From NCBI RefSeq assembly GCF_000633355.1, contig NZ_AYMQ01000065.1, positions 1 to 64,000 of the forward strand: a DNA stretch of 64,000 bases. Direction: 5' to 3'. The notes beneath the pieces were generated by a model. It saw only the letters and a list, made by a program, of their open reading frames with translations, did not search any database and was not told where the DNA came from. A program made the position numbers and the translations under genes. Source of the DNA: Serratia sp. H1w (GTDB lineage Bacteria; Pseudomonadota; Gammaproteobacteria; Enterobacterales; Enterobacteriaceae). Of the stretch, positions 31,423 through 37,779 are shown in pieces. Position 1 is the first letter of the stretch. Every line of letters starts with the position of its first letter.

Positions 31423-31550
31423 CATGTCGGTTCAGTCGGTTCAGTTAGTTTAATTTGTAAAGATGGTTGTTTTTAAATAAGTTTTTTTCAAAAACTGAAC
31501 CGACAACACCCCATTTTGAACCAACAAACGGGGTTTTCGTGTTGGTTCAG
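31423..31550. repeat. Iteron cluster C1, GGTTCA family, candidate replication origin or control site
   Basis: Direct copies of GTCGGTTCAG at 31426 and 31435, inverted copies at 31495-31504 and 31516-31525, and GTTGGTTCAG at 31541-31550. The spacer TTTGTAAAGATGGTTG is shared with cluster C2 at 37634-37757, which lies in inverted orientation. Shared spacer and iteron order mean the two are copies of one functional unit. Confidence 0.75.
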
Positions 31551-31888
31551 TGCCGATCACCCTGCAGCGCGCATCACGGCGATCACCTTAACATTTCTAT
31601 ACATCCGCCTTACCGTGCGTGTTCTTGCTGTGGGTCGCTGGTGGAGCTTATGGGGCATTAAAGCCGTGGCCCACTGATAGGCCGGTGTGCGCTGCCGGTG
31701 GGGTGGCGTTCCTTGGTGGCCAGTGGTACTTACTGCTACGCTGGTGCGAATCTCTAACAGGCCTTTGCCGCCCAGGATGAAACCTTGCTGGCGTGTGGCG
31801 CTGACTAAGCACTATCGTTGACACTTCAAGGATGCCATCTGGAGTGCCCTCTAGTCCGGTTTTGCCATATACTTAACCCTATTTCATA
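31551..31888. other. 338-base gap right of cluster C1
   Basis: GC-rich, no frame with a credible start and no homology that I recognise. Possibly decayed phage sequence. Confidence 0.35.
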
Positions 31889-31903
31889 TTGGTGCTTGCT
31901 CAA

Positions 31904-32146
31904 ATGACATCTACACAACTACAAATCATCTCGACTGTAATTGGATTTTTGGGAACGCTCATTATGTTCTTCAACGGCTACAACCTTAAGCCGTATGAGG
32001 GGGCAGTTTTTGGCAGTGATGCTGTTAACGAGGCAAACAAGAAAATTACCCGAGATAACAAACGCATTATGTTGATGCAAAAAATCGGGATGGGTTTGCT
32101 AACGTTGAGCTTCCTATGTCAGGCCGTTTCATATCTTCTCAACTAA
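31904..32146 (+). CDS. Small two-helix membrane protein
   Basis: 80 residues from the ATG at 31904 (TTG at 31889 also possible). Two transmembrane helices, IISTVIGFLGTLIMFFNG and IGMGLLTLSFLCQAVSYLL, flank a charged middle loop. Ribosome binding site not clear. A small membrane protein inside a phage element often serves lysis or exclusion, but nothing in the sequence decides this. Confidence 0.45.
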   Translation: MTSTQLQIISTVIGFLGTLIMFFNGYNLKPYEGAVFGSDAVNEANKKITRDNKRIMLMQKIGMGLLTLSFLCQAVSYLLN

Positions 32147-32202
32147 CGTGTCTCTTTGCTTGCGCATTACAAAGCGCCTGGATAGACGCTCTATGATGGG
32201 CA

Positions 32203-32226
32203 ACAAAAAACCGCCCTGAGGCGGCT
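32203..32226. terminator. Hairpin between convergent genes
   Basis: AAAAAACCGCCCTGAGGCGG: stem CCGCC/GGCGG with the A run serving as a U run on the minus strand. It ends the leftward gene at 32231. Confidence 0.65.
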
Positions 32227-32230
32227 TGGA

Positions 32231-32647
32231 CTAGTCGAAGTATTTATCTAGTTGCTTATTCAATGCTCTGTTGAATAGCTCCTTTGATACTGTTACTAAT
32301 GTCCCTATGCTGGCGTCTTTAAAACCACTTTTGAGAGTTGCCCACACTTCTTGATTTCGAATCGCCTCTAAAAAATCATGCCCTGCAGCTGTTAACCGCA
32401 AGGGTACTGCGTCGAAAAAACCTTCATCCTCACCGTCATCCGTTGATACGCCATAGTAACCTATTCCAGGCTCACCATCAGACCTTCCAATAAGGCCACG
32501 ATCCTCAAGTAATCTTACATGAAAGATAAATTCTTTACTCTGATGATCATAACCAACATCCAGTAGTTTATTTATATCTGTTTGAGGCTCCTCGGACGCT
32601 TCAAAGGCTTCCAACAATCCCTTCAAGTAGTCTTGCTCTATTTTCAT
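32231..32647 (-). CDS. DUF2513 family protein
   Basis: 138 residues from MKIEQDYL; GGAGGG lies eight bases upstream and decides the start. The pattern GYDHQSKEFIFHVRLLEDRGLI followed by PLRLTAAGHDFLEAIRNQEVW is that of DUF2513, a winged-helix-like family frequent in prophages and islands, role unknown. The C-terminal half (FKDASIGTLVTVSKELFNRALNKQL) is helical. Confidence 0.75.
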   Translation of the reverse strand: MKIEQDYLKGLLEAFEASEEPQTDINKLLDVGYDHQSKEFIFHVRLLEDRGLIGRSDGEPGIGYYGVSTDDGEDEGFFDAVPLRLTAAGHDFLEAIRNQEVWATLKSGFKDASIGTLVTVSKELFNRALNKQLDKYFD

Positions 32648-33137
32648 GGTTTCCCTCCAAAATAAATCAGGGATTAATTTAACATTATTGATAACACACT
32701 GTGAATGCCACCTGTAATGCAAAAAACCGCCCAAAGGCGGTTAATTTAGATGAAAGGCAGGCCAAGCTAATCGCGAATTTATGGCATTTTCGGGTATCCC
32801 GACCGTCACCATGGACAGCATGGGGCCAAAAACGCCAAAGTCACCTGAGCCCCTTGGCTTTTCATGTATTGACCACACCCCGTTATAGGTATGGCGGGAG
32901 ACAACTCCAACGTCCCAGACGCGGGTATTAAAGCCTCAAGATGGTCACCCACCTCGGTAATTCTCCCTGCTCACTATCCTTTCGATTTCTGTTACCCCTG
33001 GCTCAGGAACCCCGACATAACGATCAGCGGTTGCTTAAGGGGAAGTCCAAAAACTTGGCCAAAAAGACCTCCTTGAACTTTCCGTGGGTTAACAGTGAGA
33101 TAATATCTAAAAAAGCGACAATCGCAAGTGGTGTTAT
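32648..33137. other. 490-base gap with one hairpin
   Basis: AAAAAACCGCCCAAAGGCGG at 32719-32739 is a terminator-like hairpin. The rest has frames broken by stops and no credible gene; it looks like degraded phage sequence. Confidence 0.4.
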
Positions 33138-33399
33138 CTAGTGATGAGATCCACGCCATTGATTAAGAATTTCCACCTGCCCCGAGCAAATTTTCAAGGC
33201 GGCTTGAAGTGCCAGCGTGTAGCTGACTGCGTCCCCCCCATGTCGTTCCGTTCAGAACGGGTTGCTCGCAGCGGGTGAAGTCAGATTCAGGGGGCAGCAG
33301 GACCAGCGGCTGCGGAACCGGATTTTGTGTCCGGTTGCAGGAGCTCAACAACAGCACCAGGCATATCGCGCTTGGCGCAATCATCATCTTTAATCGCAT
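33138..33399 (-). pseudogene. Outer-membrane spanin (LysC/Rz1-like), frameshifted in a G7 run
   Basis: Starts MRLKMMIAPSAICLVLLLSSC, a lipoprotein signal with lipobox LSSC, then a Pro-rich segment and ...PVLNGTTWG. At the run of seven G (33233-33239 on the plus strand as C) the frame is lost. One G fewer restores DAVSYTLALQAALKICSG and onward to a stop at 33138, the standard end of P2 LysC-like o-spanins. It overlaps the i-spanin in another frame, as usual for this class. Confidence 0.75.
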
Positions 33400-33568
33400 C
33401 GCGGAGTTTCCTTCCGTTGGCACTGGCCTGCTGGCGCAACTGCTGTTCCCGCTCCAGTTGTCCCGCCATTAGTACGCAGTTGCTGGCGTGCTGCACTGAT
33501 TAATACCTGTTGGCGATATAACGTGGTGCTGATCGGCATCACATTGACCACCGCAGGAACCGTGCTGG
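33287..33568 (-). pseudogene. Inner-membrane spanin (LysB/Rz-like) remnant
   Basis: The C-terminal part, AGQLEREQQLRQQASANGRK and then DDDCAKRDMPGAVVELLQ, reads like the coiled coil and tail of an i-spanin. Upstream the continuation ISAARQQLR lies in another frame, so there is an indel near 33480, and no N-terminal signal anchor is found before the zinc-ribbon gene begins. Not functional as it stands. Confidence 0.6.
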
Positions 33569-34141
33569 TTATCTGTATTTCCCCGTTAAACGCTCGACAA
33601 CAGGTATGAACGCTTTCCAATACTTTTCCTCCAGCCTGAATAGCTGCGATCGCTTACGCTCGAACGTTTCCCACCTCATGCCCTTGGGTTTATCGAACTG
33701 AAACGGCGTCTTAGCCAGGTTCATTATGCCCGCCGTATCATGCGCCCAGATGGCAACACGCTTCGCTCTTATCAATCGCCGCATTCTGGCTAACATGTCC
33801 TCGCTTTGGCTGGCGTAGTGAAGCCCCCAGCACTTACGGCAGGCTATACCTTTGCTCCCGATATAGAGTTTTGCGCACTGCTGGTAACAGTGAGGGCATA
33901 GATACCAGTACCGGACACCATAACCGGCCAGGGTGGTGGTTAGCGATAGCGTGAGTGAATGCCCGTTAATCGTGGCCTTGTAAGCTCCAGCCTTTCGGGC
34001 GATCCACAGGGTCCCGCTGTCTGTCGCGGCATGAATGGCACTCCCATCCGGTGCATCCGCCAACCTCCGCCGCATATTGCCCAGGAACGTTAAGCCAATG
34101 CATGGGAGTTCGGTTGTATATCGCCTCGTTTTATCTCTCAT
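33569..34141 (-). CDS. Phage-associated zinc-ribbon protein
   Basis: 190 residues. CPHCYQQCAKLYIG followed by CRKCWGLHYASQ gives two CxxC knuckles of a zinc ribbon; the 'C..CxGLxYxSQ' ending is widespread in uncharacterised phage and island proteins. The C-terminal third is basic and aromatic, compatible with nucleic-acid binding. Short-repeat cluster D lies directly upstream of its start. Confidence 0.6.
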   Translation of the reverse strand: MRDKTRRYTTELPCIGLTFLGNMRRRLADAPDGSAIHAATDSGTLWIARKAGAYKATINGHSLTLSLTTTLAGYGVRYWYLCPHCYQQCAKLYIGSKGIACRKCWGLHYASQSEDMLARMRRLIRAKRVAIWAHDTAGIMNLAKTPFQFDKPKGMRWETFERKRSQLFRLEEKYWKAFIPVVERLTGKYR

Positions 34142-34188
34142 TTGCGCAAATTCCTGATTTTTGAATACGAAATAATATGGCTCTTTTT

Positions 34189-34342
34189 GCGAATTCTGCG
34201 CAATTCGGAGTTTGCGAATACAGGTTTATAATGGTGCAGGCATCAGGCGTGGCGGGCTTCTCGCTCGTTTTACGAATTCCTAATTCGCAGTTTTTTTCCC
34301 GAATGCGCAATTCGCAGTTTTTACCGAATGCGCAATTCGCGA
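34189..34342. repeat. Short-repeat cluster D, CGAAT/ATTCG dyad family
   Basis: Near-palindromic units with core CGAATGCGCAATTCGC at 34300 and 34325, and variants at 34189 (GCGAATTCTGCGCAATTCGG) and 34272 (ACGAATTCCTAATTCGCAG). They cover the 5' side of the zinc-ribbon gene. A frame that crosses them (34131-34373) gives repetitive peptide and I do not call it. Confidence 0.7.
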
Positions 34343-34378
34343 TTTGCGCACGCCTGCCAGCAAAACATGGCAAAAGAA

Positions 34379-34418
34379 AAACCCGCGCTGGTGGCGGGCT
34401 TCCTGTGGGTTTTGTTTC
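34379..34418 (-). terminator. Hairpin ending the tail operon
   Basis: CCCGC/GCGGG stem (34382-34397) with an A run on its left that gives U on the minus strand, 11 bases past the spike stop. It closes the leftward operon 37567-34429. Confidence 0.65.
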
Positions 34419-34428
34419 ATTCAGGTGC

Positions 34429-35184
34429 TTATTGCGGCCCCCCTGTGCTGCCGCTGCCTGTTTCTACACCGCCATGCTTGTGCGTCTGCAGGCTGATACC
34501 GCCAGCAGTGACATCGTTGGTTACGTTCACCGGCCCCAGCATCGTCGCCGTTCCGCCGCCATCACCCATCCCTTGCGACAGATTGCCGTTGATCGTCACG
34601 TTGCCGTTGAGCACGATTTCAGGGGAGTTAATTTCGGTACCGCCTAGGGCGCTCGCCGTCAGTTTGCCGGTGGTGGTTACGTTCACCGCGTGGCTACCCG
34701 GGTCCAGTTCGATGAATGCCGCCCCATCGTCGGTACGCAACTGCGCGGCGCTGGTGCTGATACCGCTGATTTTCTGCGCCTGAGACTGTGGGCCAGGAAT
34801 GACAAAAGCATCCGACAAATCTTGCATGCGATTATCCACCCGTTCCTGAGAGCCGCCATTTTGCCACCAGAAATCTATACAGCGGTCCGCGAACACAACA
34901 AGGCACTCATCACCCACCTTAACCGGGAACGTCAGTGTAACGCCGCCCCCACGCGGGAAAATGACAGGTACGTCCACCAGCAGCGGCAGTTCTGGCGCTA
35001 CTTCGCCCGTTGCGTTACCCCGGCCTGAATAATTAGCCTTTAAGCTGAGAGAGACAACGCACGTTACTGTCTCTGGATCGAATGATTGGATTATGCCCGG
35101 TGCCGCGCTTCGCGCCTTCGAAACAGCAGTGTTAATACCCAGCTCAAAGACTTCCTGATCGTCTATAGGTCTTATGTCAGTCAT
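34429..35184 (-). CDS. Gp138-like membrane-puncturing tail spike
   Basis: 251 residues from MTDIRPIDDQEV, chosen because GAGGG lies upstream; longer frames into the next gene are not supported. N-terminal OB-like domain (PGIIQSFDPETVTCVVSL ... VPVIFPRGGGVTLTFPVKVGDE), then a beta-helical repeat region (VTINGNLSQGM), and a C-terminal THKHGGVETGSG. The HxH near the end is the metal-binding tip of contractile-tail spikes. Last gene of the tail operon. Confidence 0.82.
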   Translation of the reverse strand: MTDIRPIDDQEVFELGINTAVSKARSAAPGIIQSFDPETVTCVVSLSLKANYSGRGNATGEVAPELPLLVDVPVIFPRGGGVTLTFPVKVGDECLVVFADRCIDFWWQNGGSQERVDNRMQDLSDAFVIPGPQSQAQKISGISTSAAQLRTDDGAAFIELDPGSHAVNVTTTGKLTASALGGTEINSPEIVLNGNVTINGNLSQGMGDGGGTATMLGPVNVTNDVTAGGISLQTHKHGGVETGSGSTGGPQ

Positions 35185-35194
35185 TGCATCGCCC

Positions 35195-35545
35195 TCAGTC
35201 CGGTATTTTCTTGCAATCAAAAGAACCAATAAGACGCGGGGCGTCCATGTCACGCCGTATAAGCTCAACGTTAAGCCATCGTTTTTTGCTTCCGTCCGGG
35301 TGAACATATTCAAAACCATACATATGGCCGTCACTGGCTGGCATCAGGGTCATATCCATTTTCATACCGCCATTTCCTAGCGCCGCAATTTTTTGTGATG
35401 TCACGAACTCGCCATTAATTTTAGACATTGAGTTTTCGATTATTTCCAAGCGAAAACCTCCACAATTGTAACGATGCGCGGTGATTGATTGGCCATAGCT
35501 CGCCATGGAAGCAAAAATACCGAGTAGAAAAATAACCTTTTTCAT
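35195..35545 (-). CDS. Small secreted protein within the tail operon
   Basis: 116 residues with a clear signal peptide (MKKVIFLLGIFASMASYGQS). The mature part has two Cys (YNCGG and FDCKK) that could form a disulfide, and beta-rich sequence. Its ATG shares one base with the hub stop (TAATG), so it is translationally coupled. A periplasmic protein is unexpected among cytoplasmic tail parts; exclusion of other phages is one possible role. Family not recognised. Confidence 0.65.
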   Translation of the reverse strand: MKKVIFLLGIFASMASYGQSITAHRYNCGGFRLEIIENSMSKINGEFVTSQKIAALGNGGMKMDMTLMPASDGHMYGFEYVHPDGSKKRWLNVELIRRDMDAPRLIGSFDCKKIPD

Positions 35546-36642
35546 TATGAATCCTGTCTTTGAAGAAACGAACTCGATGGCATATCAGTCGCCCCACGGG
35601 CCTCACAAGCCATTTCCATATACCATTCCGTTCCGCGCGTATCCCCCTTGTAAGTGATGTAACGCACGATATAGACGCCATCAGTGGCCACGCTGGCCGG
35701 TTGCGCTTGTGGAGGCGCATCAACCCAATTTCCATCGGCATCCCGTACCTTCCCTATTGGCGTAAGGTTGCCGTCTATCTCTTTCTCATTGAATACGCCG
35801 CTGTAGATATCCTGATTTTGCAGGCTGGCTCGATATACAGACGCCTGATCGAGCTGAATCAGGCCATTCAGCTTAATGTTCGGGTTGATAAGGCATTGCA
35901 CGTTCACCCCTGCACCGATGGTCTGTTGTGGCATACCGATAAGGCCCGTGCGTGAGTTAAGAACAAACACCTCATGCGCCACCATGTCTTTAGTGCGCAT
36001 GTCGATACGACCATAAGCAAACTGCCACTTGGCACCACACTGATCGGCCAGGTTATCAAAATACTCCTGCACTTTCCCATAGAACGACTTACCCCGAGGA
36101 AATACCGTTGTTGGGAAATCTGGCACGCTACCACCAACAATGCCATATGGTTCAAGTGCGCGGATCAGCAAATTATAAACATCTTTCAACGTGTAGCCTT
36201 TTGCCAGAGTCGCGCTGATAAAGGCTTTTTCAAATGCCTCCATTCCATCGCAGGCTTGGATAAATACCCAACTATCGATGCTGTTGTCCTTTCCTGAAAC
36301 CGTGAATCGAATATCACCACTATAAATCAGGCCGAAATTCATGCCGTTAATCTGGCCTACCTCATGGTCTGAGATTTCCCGCACTTTGCCAACTTCGCTT
36401 TCTGGCACGTCCGGGGCAAGGCCGTCATACCCCGCTATAATTTTAATCTTCGAAAACTTACGCGCCAGCAGGAGGTTTTGCGTGTCCGGCGACAGGTTAT
36501 AAACTCTTACATTGGCGGTGCTCGGCCATTTGTTATCGTTCCATGCGATATCAAACGTAGCCTTTAGCCCACTCAGCACGATCCCTTTCCCGTCATTGTC
36601 GGAAAGAACAAGCTCAAAGTGACGCATCCAATTTTGACTCAT
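35545..36642 (-). CDS. Phage baseplate hub protein
   Basis: 365 residues. N-terminal LVLSDNDGKGIVLSGLKATFDI ... WPSTANVRVYNLSP and KIKIIAGYDG, then a long domain with FVLNSRTGLIGMP, fit the gp27/hub class found in myophages with compact baseplates. It should form the trimeric hub that holds the spike. It lies three bases after the plug gene and is coupled to the secreted-protein gene. Confidence 0.75.
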   Translation of the reverse strand: MSQNWMRHFELVLSDNDGKGIVLSGLKATFDIAWNDNKWPSTANVRVYNLSPDTQNLLLARKFSKIKIIAGYDGLAPDVPESEVGKVREISDHEVGQINGMNFGLIYSGDIRFTVSGKDNSIDSWVFIQACDGMEAFEKAFISATLAKGYTLKDVYNLLIRALEPYGIVGGSVPDFPTTVFPRGKSFYGKVQEYFDNLADQCGAKWQFAYGRIDMRTKDMVAHEVFVLNSRTGLIGMPQQTIGAGVNVQCLINPNIKLNGLIQLDQASVYRASLQNQDIYSGVFNEKEIDGNLTPIGKVRDADGNWVDAPPQAQPASVATDGVYIVRYITYKGDTRGTEWYMEMACEARGATDMPSSSFLQRQDS

Positions 36643-36644
36643 TT

Positions 36645-36950
36645 TTACACCTCAACAAAATATAAGTGGCTGCTGATCCCGAGGTTGTTTTTCGTCGGGT
36701 ATTCTTCTGCGGCGACATCACTGGCGATAACCAGCATTCCATTGATGCCAAGATGCTTAAACTGGCCGAGCAGATCCCGCCCCGGTACCAGTGGTAACCC
36801 ATAGGCCATAGCGCCGCCATTTTCGTCAGTTAAATCCAGAATCCAGCCAGCCCCATCGCGCCACAGAATGCGCATGTTGACGACTGTTTCCCCTAAGCTG
36901 ATCCTGAATTGCTGGTTAACGGGTGCTAACGGTATTTCGCTAATATTCAT
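36645..36950 (-). CDS. Phage baseplate plug-like protein
   Basis: 101 residues, beta-rich: QFRISLGETVVNMRILWRD ... WILDLTDENG ... GLPLVPGRDLLGQF. This pattern is typical of the small conserved protein between the Dit-like and hub genes in these baseplate modules, called plug. It overlaps the preceding gene by four bases (ATGA). Confidence 0.72.
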   Translation of the reverse strand: MNISEIPLAPVNQQFRISLGETVVNMRILWRDGAGWILDLTDENGGAMAYGLPLVPGRDLLGQFKHLGINGMLVIASDVAAEEYPTKNNLGISSHLYFVEV

Positions 36951-37567
36951 TGAGCGCCTCCGTTGAAGTGATCAAGCAGTCCCTGAATGCCGCCTTTAAT
37001 CTTCTGCAAGAGACTGTCGTTTTTAACCGGTACGAGGGTTTTGGTACCGGTGTTCTGCACTGGCGCAGTACTGACGCCCATCAGCATATCTGCCTTGTCA
37101 GCTGCGCTGATCTTCTTCGTTTCGGAGATAATGACCTCACGCAGCGTCAGAGCGCACATCAGTACGTTTTCACTGGTTTTGTCGGTGGTCACTTCTATCG
37201 CTCTGATCAGCATGTTTTTGTAGGTGCGCTTGCCGGTGATCACGTCAAAGGGAACACAACTCTCCTGCAGGGTAAGCAGCTCCTTGTAAACGTCTGCGGG
37301 ACTGGTGCCGAGTGAAAGCCCGGTATCGACATTGAATATCTTGGTCGTGTCGATCCCATCAATCAGTGAGCCGCCACCGGCAAAACCCAGCTCCATTGTG
37401 ACCTCTGCCGGCCGTTTGAATGCGTGGTCACTTACTGGTGCGCCAATTTCCACCGGATGTTCGGTAATCTCCAGGGTATCGGAGTGTCTTTCCGAGATAA
37501 CCACGCTGGGGACTTTCGCACCGATACGGCGGCGCTGTTGGGAAAACAAAACTGAAAGCATATCCAC
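36947..37567 (-). CDS. Dit-like phage tail/baseplate protein
   Basis: 206 residues from the GTG at 37567, chosen for AGAGGA seven bases upstream; ATG at 37561 is the alternative. N-terminal PSVVISERHSDTLEITEHPV matches the Dit-like N-terminal domain of phage tail proteins that join tail tube and baseplate. Polar C-terminus. First gene of a tightly overlapping four-to-five-gene operon; iteron cluster C2 lies 67 bases upstream, where its promoter should be. Confidence 0.72.
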   Translation of the reverse strand: MDMLSVLFSQQRRRIGAKVPSVVISERHSDTLEITEHPVEIGAPVSDHAFKRPAEVTMELGFAGGGSLIDGIDTTKIFNVDTGLSLGTSPADVYKELLTLQESCVPFDVITGKRTYKNMLIRAIEVTTDKTSENVLMCALTLREVIISETKKISAADKADMLMGVSTAPVQNTGTKTLVPVKNDSLLQKIKGGIQGLLDHFNGGAQ

Positions 37568-37633
37568 TATTGAATCCTCTTGTTGATTACTTATTACGTC
37601 AGGTACTACCACCAGCCAGGGGAAAATCCCTTT

Positions 37634-37757
37634 GTTGGTTCAAAACGCCCATTTGTTGGTTCAGTGTTGGTTCAAAAGCGGCACTTCTAAAAAATAATTA
37701 CCTTTAAAAACAACCATCTTTACAAATTGAACCAACTGAACTAACTGAACCAACATG
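37634..37757. repeat. Iteron cluster C2, GGTTCA family, inverted copy of C1
   Basis: Three direct GTTGGTTCA(A/G) at 37634, 37655 and 37666, then three inverted copies at 37727, 37736 and 37745 (9-base steps). The shared spacer with TTTAAAAACAACCATC is the complement of that in C1. It lies between the primase stop (37780) and the tail operon start (37567). Confidence 0.78.
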
Positions 37758-37779
37758 TTTTTCTCGCATGTAGAGAAAA

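Noticed and set aside
32891-33076. 61-residue frame in the gap after the DUF2513 gene
   Set aside because: No ribosome binding site, unusual amino-acid composition, and other frames equally open; looks like decayed sequence.
30682-34342. Possible CRISPR array
   Set aside because: Repeat units are short, unevenly spaced and partly inverted, with no constant repeat-spacer pattern and no cas genes.
34131-34373. 80-residue frame with NCELRIREKNCELGIR repeats
   Set aside because: The peptide repeat simply translates repeat cluster D; I treat the DNA repeat as the feature.
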